Shown: positions 1 through 8,230 of the stretch, piece by piece | Layout of the letters: each line of letters opens with the position of its first letter | How positions within the stretch are numbered: the stretch's first letter is position 1 | DNA from: Xanthobacteraceae bacterium | GTDB taxonomy: Bacteria; Pseudomonadota; Alphaproteobacteria; Rhizobiales; Xanthobacteraceae | NCBI GenBank assembly: GCA_019745775.1 | Contig: JAIESR010000106.1 | Location: 1 to 64,000, forward strand | Direction of reading: 5' to 3' | DNA: 64,000 nucleotides | Notes under the pieces: generated by a model | The model's input: the letters and a program-made list of their open reading frames with translations, nothing else | What the model was told of the DNA's origin: nothing | Database searches by the model: none | Made by a program: the position numbers and the translations under genes

Positions 1-294
1 TATCTGAGCCCTATGGAGTTCGAGCGGAAAGCTGGATTCGCTTAACTGCGTGTCATCCAAACCGGGTGCAGGCCATCTTGATCGGCATCGCCCGCCAACC
101 TTCCTCGTGGCCCACCAAACAGGATTGCCGCAGGAATCCTGTGGTATATGACGCTTGGCCCAACCTTAGATTGAATAACCAGGATACCTTTACTTGGCTA
201 GGGATCGCCACGCCGCATGTGGATGGCCCTTGACAGGAGTATAGTCAAAGGTCTATATTCCCCTTTTCCTGGCCACCTAGGGTGCTCGTCACCA

Positions 295-330
295 AGCATT
301 GGCTTCAGGCAAAGCATTGGCTTCAGGCAA
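295..330. repeat. 18-bp perfect tandem duplication
   Basis: The 18-bp unit AGCATTGGCTTCAGGCAA occurs twice in direct succession (295-312 and 313-330) in non-coding sequence. It probably arose by replication slippage. No function is suggested. Confidence 0.85.
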
Positions 331-620
331 GCCTCGGGAATGTCGCGTCCGGCCCAGGCTGCCCGCTGGCGGGCGCCCGCGAACAACTTGATGGATGCGC
401 CCCGCAAGACGCGCAGAGTGGTAAGAGGTGTAAGAATGTAAGATGTGCGACCTAACCCAATGTTCAATAACAACAATCCCCCGATTCCCAATCTTACACC
501 GCGCGTCCTGGGGTGTAAGAATCTGCAAGATCACGGCGCGCAAGGCCGCGCTGCAGAACGAAGCCAACGGGTGAAACCATCATGAAATCAACGTCCTGGA
601 TTTCGCCGCGGGCCGGTGGC

Positions 621-667
621 CGTCGTCCTTCGAGGCCCGCGCTATCGCGCGGGCACCTCAGGATGAC
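621..667. repeat. Palindromic intergenic repeat (GC hairpin with CCTCAGGATGAC-type arm)
   Basis: A perfect 7-bp stem (CCCGCGC, loop TATC, GCGCGGG) is flanked by imperfect outer arms that pair GTCGTCCTTCGAGG with CCTCAGGATGAC. Intergenic palindromes of this style are common in Bradyrhizobium-like genomes. It is isolated from any gene here. Confidence 0.6.
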
Positions 668-1006
668 GGTGAGAGAGTTGGAGGATGACAAGTGAGGGCG
701 CTGTCTCCCCTCAATCCCCCTTCGCCACCCATCCCGTTACCCGTTTCCGTCCACAGGACAGTACGTTTCCATTCACCTGTAACCCTGGTGCAATAGTGCC
801 GAATGCCCATTTCAGCTAAGAATCGCCCCGAATTGAAGATTTCGGCCCCACGCGGCCGTAATTGTGCCGGGGTGCTCACGGATAACTGAACGCCCGTTCA
901 CGGAACATCGTGTAGGGGGTTTACCTTCACGGACGCAGAGTAAGGTCTCTCCAGGACCAAGTGACTTGAGACCACAAGACCAACACCGGACCAAGAGCGA
1001 GACGCG

Positions 1007-3259
1007 TTGCGCGACCTGTTGAACAATGACCGGCCCGCCGGCTGGAGGACGAAGCTCTCGCGCTTCTTCCTCGACCTGGATTCGCGCATCGATTCCGGCC
1101 TCTATCACGGGCGCCGCTGGGGCCGCGAGCTCTACGAGCGGTTCTCGATGTTCATGGACCGCTTCCACATCGCCGGCGCGCGGCGCTGGTTGCTGGTCGA
1201 GCCGGTCTCGGAAGGCCTGACGATCGGCGCCGGCGGGCTGGTGCTCGCGCTCGCGCTGGCGCTGCCGGCGTTCCGCGAAACCTCGGAAGAGGATTGGCTG
1301 AAAGCCTCGCAGCTCGCCGTCACCTTCCTCGATCGCTACGGCAACGAAATCGGCTCGCGCGGCATCCGCCACAACGACGCGATCCCGCTCGACGAGTTCC
1401 CCGATCACCTGATCAAGGCCACGCTCGCGACCGAGGACCGCCGCTTCTACGAGCATTTCGGCATCGACATCCCCGGCACGTTCCGCGCGGTGCTCACCAA
1501 TGCGCGCGCCGGCGGCGTCGTGCAGGGCGGCTCGTCGATCACGCAGCAGCTCGCCAAGAACCTGTTCCTCAACAACGAGCGCACCATCGAGCGCAAGGTG
1601 AAAGAAGCGTTCCTGGCGCTGTGGCTGGAGGTGCGGCTCTCCAAGAACGACATCCTCAAGCTCTATCTCGACCGCGCCTATCTCGGCGGCGGCACCTTCG
1701 GCGTCGACGCCGCCGCGCAGTACTATTTCAACAAGTCGGCGCGCGACGTGACCCTCGCCGAGGCCGCGATGCTCGCCGGCCTGTTCAAGGCGCCGTCGAA
1801 ATTCGCGCCGCACATCAACCTGCCGGCGGCGCGCGCCCGCGCCAACGTCGTGCTCGACAACCTGGTCGAGGCCGGCTTCATGACCGAAGGCCAGGTGTTC
1901 GGCGCGCGGCGCAATCCCGCCGCCGTCGTCGACCGCCGCGACGAGCGCTCGCCCAACTACTACCTCGACTGGGCGTTCGACGAGATGAAGAAGCTCGCCG
2001 CCACGTTCCCGCGCACCATGACCGACCGCGTGTTCGTGGCGCGGCTCGCGGTCGACCTCAACTTGCAGCGGCAGGCGGACCTCGCGGTCGAGACCATGCT
2101 GCGCCAGCACGGCCGCGAGTATAAGGCCCGGCAGGCCGCCGCGGTGCTGATGGAGCACGACGGCGCGGTGCGCGCCATGGTCGGCGGCCGCGACTACGGC
2201 GAAAGCCAGTTCAACCGCGCGACCGACGCGCTGCGCCAGCCCGGCTCCTCGTTCAAGCCGTATGTCTACGCCGCGGCGCTGGCGTCGGGCGGCTTCAAGC
2301 CGACCTCGGTGGTGGTCGACTCGCCGGTCTGCATCGGCAACTGGTGCCCGAAGAACTATTCCGGCGGCTATTCCGGCTCGATGACGGTGACCATGGCGCT
2401 GACGCGCTCGATCAACGTCATCCCGGTGAAGATCTCGATCGCGCTCGGCAACGGCAATCCGAAGGCCGGCCGCGCCAAGATCCGCGACCTCTCCCGCAAG
2501 GCGGGGCTCCGCACGCCGCTGATCGACACGCCCTCGATGCCGATCGGCGCCAACGAGGTGACGGTGCTCGACCACACCGGCGGCTTCGGCATCTTCGTCA
2601 ACGGCGGCAGGTCGATCACGCCGCACGCGATCCTCGAGGTGCGCTCCGGCACCGGCGACCTGGTCTGGCGCTTCGACCGCGACGGCAGGAAGCCCACGCA
2701 GGTGATCAGCGAGCAGGTCGCCAACGACATGGTGATGATGCTCAATTCGGCGGCGGAGGCCGGCACCGGCCGCCGCGCGATGCTGCCGGGCATCCCGATC
2801 GCCGGCAAGACCGGCACCACCAACGCCTACCGCGACGCCTGGTTCGTCGGCTTCACCGGCAACTACATCGCCGGCGTCTGGTACGGCAACGACGACTACC
2901 AGGTGACCAACCGCATGACCGGCGGCTCGCTGCCGGCGATGACCTGGCAGCAGATCATGCTGCACGCCCATGAGGGCATCGAGTTGCGGCCCCTGCCGGG
3001 CGTGAAGCAGGGCCCGGGCGCGCGGCCGGCGGTCGCCGACGTCCGCCGCCCCGCGGTCGATCCGTCGGGCCGGCAATACGTGCTGACCCGCCGCGGCGCC
3101 GAGATCCTGACCCGCCTGGAGCGGACCATGGACGACGTGACGCGCGCGCTCGCCGCCACCGACACGCCGGGCAGCCGCGCCGCGCTGCCGCCGCAGGCGC
3201 TGCCGCAAGGCAGCGTCGCCTCCGCCACCGACCGCGGCGGCACGCCGGCCGTGCGTTGA
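1007..3259 (+). CDS. Penicillin-binding protein 1A family (class A PBP: transglycosylase/transpeptidase)
   Basis: Bifunctional peptidoglycan synthase that polymerises glycan strands from lipid II and cross-links the peptides in the periplasm, anchored by one N-terminal membrane helix (about residues 70-90). The 750 residues fit the family. The GT51 domain has the catalytic Glu in ATEDRRFYEHFG (about 142) and the GGSSITQQLAKN motif. The transpeptidase domain has SSFK (active Ser about 415), SIN in the TRSINVIPVK segment, and KTG at about 600. The frame is closed by a stop at 962-964 and the first usable start is TTG at 1007, so the start is well limited. The tail is a proline/alanine-rich low-complexity stretch. 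It stands alone, followed by repeats. Identification is firm; which PBP1 paralogue it corresponds to is not. Confidence 0.95.
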   Translation: MRDLLNNDRPAGWRTKLSRFFLDLDSRIDSGLYHGRRWGRELYERFSMFMDRFHIAGARRWLLVEPVSEGLTIGAGGLVLALALALPAFRETSEEDWLKASQLAVTFLDRYGNEIGSRGIRHNDAIPLDEFPDHLIKATLATEDRRFYEHFGIDIPGTFRAVLTNARAGGVVQGGSSITQQLAKNLFLNNERTIERKVKEAFLALWLEVRLSKNDILKLYLDRAYLGGGTFGVDAAAQYYFNKSARDVTLAEAAMLAGLFKAPSKFAPHINLPAARARANVVLDNLVEAGFMTEGQVFGARRNPAAVVDRRDERSPNYYLDWAFDEMKKLAATFPRTMTDRVFVARLAVDLNLQRQADLAVETMLRQHGREYKARQAAAVLMEHDGAVRAMVGGRDYGESQFNRATDALRQPGSSFKPYVYAAALASGGFKPTSVVVDSPVCIGNWCPKNYSGGYSGSMTVTMALTRSINVIPVKISIALGNGNPKAGRAKIRDLSRKAGLRTPLIDTPSMPIGANEVTVLDHTGGFGIFVNGGRSITPHAILEVRSGTGDLVWRFDRDGRKPTQVISEQVANDMVMMLNSAAEAGTGRRAMLPGIPIAGKTGTTNAYRDAWFVGFTGNYIAGVWYGNDDYQVTNRMTGGSLPAMTWQQIMLHAHEGIELRPLPGVKQGPGARPAVADVRRPAVDPSGRQYVLTRRGAEILTRLERTMDDVTRALAATDTPGSRAALPPQALPQGSVASATDRGGTPAVR

Positions 3260-3270
3260 TTGAGGCGGTT

Positions 3271-3330
3271 GATGCAGCGAGCGCAGCGACTGATGCAGCA
3301 AGCGCAGCGACTGATGCAGCAAGCGCAGCA
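3271..3330. repeat. 21-bp tandem repeat array downstream of the PBP gene
   Basis: The 21-bp unit GCGCAGCGACTGATGCAGCA+A occurs at 3281-3301 and 3302-3322, with partial units on both sides. It begins about 11 bp after the PBP stop codon and is non-coding. It may vary in copy number between strains. Confidence 0.8.
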
Positions 3331-3341
3331 GTAGTATTTGC

Positions 3342-3494
3342 GCCCTCTCCCCTTGCGGGAGAGGGCAGCTCGGTCTTCCAGAGAAACGGATTGGGTGAGG
3401 GGTAAATTTCGAAAAGACTTTTTGTTGAAATCGCCCCTCACCCATCTGACTATGCCGAACCAGCGAGTAGCCCTCTCCCGCAAGGGGAGAGGGC
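3342..3494. repeat. Nested palindromic repeat element, family A, copy 1
   Basis: A 25-bp arm at 3342-3366 is the exact reverse complement of the arm at 3470-3494. Each arm is itself a hairpin (CCCTCTCCC, 5-nt loop, GGGAGAGGG). Inside lies a second pair, GGGTGAGGGG at 3393-3402 and CCCCTCACCC at 3434-3443. A second copy with the same architecture and almost the same length is at 28113-28263. This resembles BIME/REP-type intergenic elements. It sits between two forward genes and its hairpins might affect transcript 3' ends. Confidence 0.9.
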
Positions 3495-3518
3495 ACATCA
3501 ACAACCACCGCAAAGCTC

Positions 3519-4094
3519 GTGAGACTGCTGATCGGAACATTGTTTGCGCTTGGCGTCGCGGCGCTGGTCGGCCTCGGCACGACCTGGATCGCGCTGACGC
3601 AAGGCCAGGCCTTCGGCGGCCTCGCGGTCGGCGCCTGGACCGCGTGGCCGCGGCACGGCACCGCCGCGATCGATCCCTACGCGCGCGCGATGGTCGCGCG
3701 CTCCGGCCAGCTGCCGGTCGGCTCCGGCGACGGCCTCGCGTTCCAGGCGCGCACTGACGACAAAGGCAACGCGCTCGACGGCCGCTGCGACGTGGTCGTC
3801 TCCGGCATGACGCCGCAGGCGCGCTACTGGACGATCACGCTCTACGATCCGGAAGGCGCGCTGGTGCGCAACGCGGTCGAGCGGCACGGCTTCACCAGCC
3901 ACGAGGTCGTGCGGCGCGCCAACGGCACGTTCGAGATCACCGTGTCGCCGCGCTCGCGCCCGGGCAACTGGCTGCCGACCGGCGGTATCGAGCGCTACGT
4001 GCTGGTGCTGCGCCTTTACGACACGCCGATCGGCGTCGCTACCCGCGGGCGCGAGGTGACGATGCCGTCGGTCGCGCGGAGGGCGTGTCCATGA
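3519..4094 (+). CDS. DUF1214 domain-containing envelope protein
   Basis: A 191-residue protein with an N-terminal hydrophobic segment (residues 2-25, signal peptide or anchor) followed by a DUF1214-type beta-rich domain. Recognisable stretches are LDGRCDVVVSG, YWTITLYDPEG and GNWLPTGGIERY. The biochemical role of the family is unknown. It starts with GTG right after the repeat at 3342-3494. Its stop overlaps the start of the next gene by four bases (ATGA at 4091-4094), so the two are translationally coupled. DUF1214 and DUF1254 genes are commonly paired. Confidence 0.85.
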   Translation: MRLLIGTLFALGVAALVGLGTTWIALTQGQAFGGLAVGAWTAWPRHGTAAIDPYARAMVARSGQLPVGSGDGLAFQARTDDKGNALDGRCDVVVSGMTPQARYWTITLYDPEGALVRNAVERHGFTSHEVVRRANGTFEITVSPRSRPGNWLPTGGIERYVLVLRLYDTPIGVATRGREVTMPSVARRACP

Positions 4095-4636
4095 TCCGGA
4101 TCGCGCTCTGGCTGCTCGGCGGCGTCCTGCTCGGCGGCATCGTGCATTTCACCACGGTGCTGTGGCTGCCCGAGCTTGCGACGCAGGACGCCTATTCGCG
4201 GCTCACCCCGGTGGCGCCGGTCAACGCGGTGGCGCCGGTGTCGGCGCCGACGCCGGACAAGTCGGTGGTGCCGTTCCTCGATCCGGCGTTCGCGATGGCG
4301 GTGTGCCGCTACGACCTCGGCAACGGGCCCCTGAAATTCTCCGTGCCGGTGAGCCCCGCCTACACCTCGGTGTCGTTCTACACCCGCAACGACGTCGCCT
4401 ATTACGCGATCAACGACCGCGCCGCCGGCCGCCGCGTGATCGAGCTCGACCTGATGACCTCCGACCAGCGCAGCGAGCTGCCGGGCGACGAGGAGGTCAC
4501 CGCTGCCGACCGGCTGATCGTGGAGTCCCCCACCCTCACCGGGCTGATCGTGATCAAGGCGCTGGCGCCGGAGCCCGGCCTGATGGCGGCCGCGCAGGCC
4601 GCGCTCAAATCGGCGAAATGCGCCGCGGCGGGATAG
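4091..4636 (+). CDS. DUF1254 domain-containing membrane protein
   Basis: A 181-residue protein with an N-terminal membrane helix (about residues 3-25), a Pro/Val/Ala-rich linker and a DUF1254-like domain (about 55-175) containing DPAFAMAVCRYDLGNGPL and YYAINDRAAGRRV. ATG at 4091 overlaps the upstream stop in an ATGA arrangement; GTG at 4085 is possible but less likely. It pairs with the DUF1214 protein, probably as two halves of one envelope function that is not known. Confidence 0.8.
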   Translation: MIRIALWLLGGVLLGGIVHFTTVLWLPELATQDAYSRLTPVAPVNAVAPVSAPTPDKSVVPFLDPAFAMAVCRYDLGNGPLKFSVPVSPAYTSVSFYTRNDVAYYAINDRAAGRRVIELDLMTSDQRSELPGDEEVTAADRLIVESPTLTGLIVIKALAPEPGLMAAAQAALKSAKCAAAG

Positions 4637-4651
4637 GCGGGCGCAATCCGC

Positions 4652-5422
4652 TCACCCACGCACGGCGACGGTCGCGCCGCCCACGCCGTTGCAATATTGC
4701 CCGAGCTGCGTCGCGAGATAGCTGATCGAGCGGTCGGCCTCGACCGCCGCCGTCGACGGCACCGCCACCACCAGCCGCTCGAGCGCAAAGCGATACGACG
4801 AAAGGCGATCCTTCAGCGCCGCGCAAACCCAGGCGACGATCGCGGCGTTCTCCTGGTTGCGCGCGAGCGCGTTGCCGCGTTCGCGCGGCGTGAGGTTCGA
4901 GACGTGGACGAGGCTTTCCTTGCGGCGGCGGTCGATGTCGATGACCTTGGTGGCGACGGCGAAGAACGGCTGCAGCCGTTCGACGTCGTTGCGCGCATCG
5001 GTGACGATCTGCGCATAGGCCGACGCTTCGGAGCGGCGATAGATCCGGTGCAGCTTGTAGAGATACTCGGCCTTGTCGAACGGCTTCGGCTTCTCCGGAT
5101 TGTTGAAGAAGCCGTATTCGCGCAGCACCGAGTCCCAGCGGCCGCGGTTGTAGGGCGGCTCGATCAGCGCATAGGCGCGGTCGCGCAAGTCGCGCTCGAG
5201 GTCCGTGGTGCGGAATTCGGAAACCGGGCCGCCGACGGCCCTGGTGGCGTCGCGGCCGACCCAGTCGTGCATGTTGTCGCCGACGAGCTCGGGCCGGATG
5301 CGCCCGAAATCGCCGTTGAGGACACAGCCGCCGGAGAGGAAGGCGGCGGCAAACAGCAACGCAAAAGAGGTCGCCCGCCCAAGGCCGCGTAACCGATGAT
5401 GCGACCGCGGGCGGCGTATCAT
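4652..5422 (-). CDS. Probable lipoprotein, unrecognised family
   Basis: 256 residues starting at ATG 5422. After a basic N terminus comes a hydrophobic signal (ATSFALLFAAAFLSGGC) ending in a lipobox-like Cys, so it is probably an outer-membrane or periplasmic lipoprotein. The mature part is helical and charged (EFRTTDLERDLRDRAY, AYAQIVTDARNDVERL), with a late pair of Cys. The family looks conserved in rhizobial genomes but I cannot assign a function. It is 10 bp downstream of the 68-residue gene at 5433-5639, so the two are probably one transcript. Confidence 0.75.
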   Translation of the reverse strand: MIRRPRSHHRLRGLGRATSFALLFAAAFLSGGCVLNGDFGRIRPELVGDNMHDWVGRDATRAVGGPVSEFRTTDLERDLRDRAYALIEPPYNRGRWDSVLREYGFFNNPEKPKPFDKAEYLYKLHRIYRRSEASAYAQIVTDARNDVERLQPFFAVATKVIDIDRRRKESLVHVSNLTPRERGNALARNQENAAIVAWVCAALKDRLSSYRFALERLVVAVPSTAAVEADRSISYLATQLGQYCNGVGGATVAVRG

Positions 5423-5432
5423 ACGAAAACCT

Positions 5433-5639
5433 TCAGGCGCTGGCCTTGCTGCGCGAGGCCCGGCGTCGACGGCGGCGGCGCTGGCTGCGGCTCGCGCCGC
5501 GCTCGGCCGGCTCGTCGTCGTAACGCTCAATGCGAATGACCGGCAGGATGATGACGGTCGCCGATTCGGCACGCATCCCGATCACCCTGCCGTCACGCGT
5601 ACTGCGCCCCAGCTCGGGAAATTCAACCACAGTCCCCAT
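5433..5639 (-). CDS. Small conserved basic-tail protein (68 aa)
   Basis: A short protein with a conserved core (SATVIILPVIRIERYDDEP) and a tail of consecutive Arg residues (about 53-61). I recognise this pattern as a small hypothetical family of Bradyrhizobium-type bacteria. The start is ATG at 5639. The basic tail could bind nucleic acid or acidic phospholipid, which is inference only. It lies just upstream of the lipoprotein gene and divergent from the DUF2336 gene. Confidence 0.65.
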   Translation of the reverse strand: MGTVVEFPELGRSTRDGRVIGMRAESATVIILPVIRIERYDDEPAERGASRSQRRRRRRRASRSKASA

Positions 5640-5708
5640 ACGAGTCCCCCAACCGAGCCCTCCTGGCTCGCCCAGTCCTCCGATTTTCGAATTAGAGACC
5701 GCGCAAGG

Positions 5709-5724
5709 TTAACGGTCTGCTAAC
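5709..5724 (+). promoter_or_regulatory. CtrA-box-like site in a divergent promoter region
   Basis: The sequence TTAACGGTCTGCTAAC fits the Caulobacter CtrA consensus TTAA-N7-TTAAC with one mismatch in the second half-site. It lies between the divergent genes starting at 5639 (minus) and 5778 (plus), 54 bp before the latter. A chance match is possible. Confidence 0.35.
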
Positions 5725-5777
5725 GCGGCGCCCCTAGTTTTCGGGAAAACTTGGGAGCGGCACTGCCGGGCGTCACG

Positions 5778-7013
5778 ATGGTAAAATTTTCGACACCACC
5801 GGGCCTCGAAGGCCTGTTCGATCTCGACCGCAAGGGCGTCGACATCAGGCCGACGCTCTTGCGCGTGCTCACCGACCAATATCTGCGCAGCCCCGTGCAC
5901 ACGCCGGACGAGGAACGCAAATACACCGAACTCGCGATGCGGCTGATCGATGAAACCGACATCGCCACCCGCGCCGCGGTTTCGGTCAGGCTCGCGCCGC
6001 ATGCCTGCGCGCCGCGCACGATCATGCTGCAGCTTGCGCGCGATGTGCTGGAGGTCGCCGAGCCGGTGCTGCTGCAGTCGCCGGTGCTGACGCCTGAGGA
6101 TTGCCGGGCGATCATCGCGGAGCGCGGCGTCTCCTATGCCGACATCATCGCGCGCCGTCCCAAGGCGGCGCCAGCTCCGCCTCCGGCGCCAGTACCGCTC
6201 CCCGCACCCGCGCCGGTTCCGGGACCGGTGAAGGCCGCGGCACCTGTTATCGTGCAATCGCCCGAACCGGAACCCGTGGTCGCCGCTGCGCCCGTCGCGG
6301 AAGCTGTGCCAATCGCACCGGCTGCGCCAGCGGATCCGCCGCCCGCCGCAACGACCGAAAACATCGCGGCTGGCGAAAATACCGCGCCAGACGACGACGC
6401 GCAGAGCGAAGCCCAAGCCGCCGACGAAGCCAGCGCACGCGAGCTGTGCGAATTGTTCTTCGCGGCCGGCAGCGCCGAACGGCGCCTGATCCTGCTGAAT
6501 CTCGACTATGCCGAATGGCCGGTGGGCCAGCCGCCGGAGCCGCTGCAACGCGCCGACGTCTGGCGGCTCGAAACCGCGGCGCTGCGGCATCACACCGGCA
6601 CGCTGATGCGCGAGCTCGAGCGCGCGCTCGGCATCTCCTATCAGCAGTCACGGCGCATCGTCGAAGATGAAACCGGCGAGCCGATCGTCGCCGCCGCCAA
6701 GGCGATGAGCATCCCGGCCGACATCCTGCAACGCATCGTGCTGTTCATGAACCCGCGCATCGGCCAGTCGGTCGACCGGGTGTACGAGCTCTCCGCGCTC
6801 TATCGCGAGATCAGCGTCGAGGCCGCGCGCCGGCTGGTCACGATCCTGCGCGCCGCCGAGCCGGCCGGCGCTGGGGGCAGCGATACCCGCGCGATCCAGG
6901 GCACGGCGGAAACCGCACGTCGGGCATTGTCAGAGACCTCCGCCAGCACTGGCTCGACAACCACCAGAAAGCCCGAGCTCGTGCCGCGCCGGGCCGCCTC
7001 CGGCGAGAACTGA
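5778..7013 (+). CDS. DUF2336 domain-containing protein
   Basis: A 411-residue protein, probably cytoplasmic since it has no signal. Residues about 5-110 form the DUF2336-type helical repeat region (LTDQYLRSPVHTPDEERKY, SVRLAPHACAPR). A long Pro/Ala-rich linker (about 125-205) follows, then a second helical domain (about 210-365, with AFGAGSAERRLILLNLD-like text reading AAGSAERRLILLNLD). DUF2336 proteins are alphaproteobacterial and unassigned; some sit near cell-cycle genes. I prefer ATG 5778 over the upstream TTG at 5751 because similarity to the family begins there. Its stop converges on the DUF1491 gene 20 bp away. Confidence 0.8.
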   Translation: MVKFSTPPGLEGLFDLDRKGVDIRPTLLRVLTDQYLRSPVHTPDEERKYTELAMRLIDETDIATRAAVSVRLAPHACAPRTIMLQLARDVLEVAEPVLLQSPVLTPEDCRAIIAERGVSYADIIARRPKAAPAPPPAPVPLPAPAPVPGPVKAAAPVIVQSPEPEPVVAAAPVAEAVPIAPAAPADPPPAATTENIAAGENTAPDDDAQSEAQAADEASARELCELFFAAGSAERRLILLNLDYAEWPVGQPPEPLQRADVWRLETAALRHHTGTLMRELERALGISYQQSRRIVEDETGEPIVAAAKAMSIPADILQRIVLFMNPRIGQSVDRVYELSALYREISVEAARRLVTILRAAEPAGAGGSDTRAIQGTAETARRALSETSASTGSTTTRKPELVPRRAASGEN

Positions 7014-7032
7014 GGGACCGCGCGATCTTGTC

Positions 7033-7380
7033 CTAGGCGACGACGTTGTCGATGAAGTGACGCCCGTTTCGGTCCTCGACCTCCACGATCCAGACATCGG
7101 GGTCGAAGCGCGTCTCCTTCGCAAGCTTGTCTTCGACCTTTTCCTCGGGCACCGGATCCTTGCCGAACGGACGGCTGAACGCCCGGTCGGCCGGCCGCGC
7201 ATCGTCGAATGCGGTCTGCGGCGCGGGCGCGAACAGCTCGGCGGTGCCGTCGAGACGGTTGAGCTTGATGAAGATTGCGCCGGCATCCTCGGCGCCGCGC
7301 CGGCGTACGGCGGCAAAAGCCCCCTCGCCGTTGCAGCGGCGGATATAGGCCGCCACCCAGATCGCTGATTTCAGACGCAT
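7033..7380 (-). CDS. DUF1491 family protein
   Basis: A 115-residue protein starting at ATG 7380 (MRLKSAIWVAAYIRRC). Family hallmarks are RRRGAEDAGAIFIKLNRLDG and a C-terminal DVWIVEVEDRNGRHFID. The function is unknown; the family is small, cytoplasmic and widespread in alphaproteobacteria. It is the last gene of a three-gene minus-strand run, 28 bp after the peptidoglycan-binding gene. Confidence 0.85.
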   Translation of the reverse strand: MRLKSAIWVAAYIRRCNGEGAFAAVRRRGAEDAGAIFIKLNRLDGTAELFAPAPQTAFDDARPADRAFSRPFGKDPVPEEKVEDKLAKETRFDPDVWIVEVEDRNGRHFIDNVVA

Positions 7381-7408
7381 CCCAAGAGGGATACAGGCTT
7401 GGCCCTGG

Positions 7409-8230
7409 TTATTCCAGCGGCCGCCCGGTGATCGAGGCAAGCTCGCGCACGACCCGGTGCGACAGCTGTCCGGTGACCGGGAGCTTGCGCTCGCGCTCGA
7501 ATTTCTGGATCGCCGACTGCGTCTCCGGATCGACGACGCCGGTCGGCTTGATCTGCCCGTAGCCGAATTCGGACAGCGCGCGCTGCACGGCGATCACCTG
7601 CTTCGACGGCGCGATCATCTCGCCGATCGGATCGGGCTTTGCCTGCGGGATTGACGCCGGCGGACGCGGGCCCGCCTTCGAGCGAACGATCGAACGCTGG
7701 ATCGCGCGCAGCAGCGCCTCGTCGGGTGCGGTGCTCGGCTTCAAGCCCGCGGCCTGCTCGAAGTCGCGGATCGAGGCATCGGTGCGCGGACCATAGCGAC
7801 CGTCGACGACGCCATCATAGAAACCGCGACGGTTGAGCTCGCGCTGGATATCGGCCACCACCGCCGTATTCGGACGGGCCGAAGCCGCAGGAGCAGGCGT
7901 CGGCGCGGGAATAGCCGCCGTCGGCACGGACCTGGCGTGCTCAGCCTTCGGCTGTGGCGCTTCCGGCGGGCGCGGGGTCGGCAAGGTCATGCTCGTGCCA
8001 GCCAGCGTGGGGCTTGGCACGGTCTCCGGCGGCATGATCGCTGCAATGCTGCTCTTGACCATCGGCGCCGGGTGCGGACCCGGCTGCAGGAACAGCGTGT
8101 TGACGAAGATCAGGATCGCGGCCGCCACCGCGACAACAAAAGCAACGGCGTCGCGGCTGCTCCATCCGAGCGCCTGCAACAGGTTTGGCCGCTCAGCGGC
8201 AACGGCATCCATGCGACCTTTACTAGGCAC
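7409..8230 (-). CDS. Membrane-anchored protein with two peptidoglycan-binding domains
   Basis: 273 residues from GTG 8230, or 267 from ATG 8212. A membrane helix (about residues 28-48) is followed by a Pro/Ala/Thr-rich periplasmic linker, then two PG_binding_1-type modules. The first contains IQRELNRRGFYDGVVDGRYG and the second VQRALSEFGYGQIKPTGVVD. It should tie the inner membrane to the cell wall. The GTG start overlaps the stop of the upstream histidine kinase by 8 bases, which indicates coupled translation and a shared role in envelope or cell-cycle sensing. Confidence 0.85.
   Translation of the reverse strand: MPSKGRMDAVAAERPNLLQALGWSSRDAVAFVVAVAAAILIFVNTLFLQPGPHPAPMVKSSIAAIMPPETVPSPTLAGTSMTLPTPRPPEAPQPKAEHARSVPTAAIPAPTPAPAASARPNTAVVADIQRELNRRGFYDGVVDGRYGPRTDASIRDFEQAAGLKPSTAPDEALLRAIQRSIVRSKAGPRPPASIPQAKPDPIGEMIAPSKQVIAVQRALSEFGYGQIKPTGVVDPETQSAIQKFERERKLPVTGQLSHRVVRELASITGRPLE

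Larger units (their letters stand above)
1..1006. other. Non-coding stretch with no supportable gene
   Basis: No reading frame here looks like a protein family I recognise, and the short frames overlap each other on both strands. Base composition is visibly more mixed than in the following genes. It holds an 18-bp tandem duplication (295-330) and a palindromic repeat (621-667). The part just before 1007 must contain the promoter of the penicillin-binding protein gene, but I cannot point to a convincing -35/-10 pair. It could be decayed mobile DNA, which is only a guess. Confidence 0.5.

Noticed and set aside
658-879. 73-residue minus-strand peptide with VTGEWKRTVLWTETGNG
   Set aside because: It looked like a possible transposon remnant, but I cannot tie it to a family and there is no start context.
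3271-3494. CRISPR-like interpretation of the repeats after the PBP gene
   Set aside because: The units are adjacent without unique spacers of regular length, and the larger element is a palindrome; no cas genes exist.
812-3661. 949-residue open frame on the minus strand opposite the penicillin-binding protein gene
   Set aside because: It is Arg/Ala/His-rich shadow with no family pattern, while the plus strand has all class A PBP motifs.
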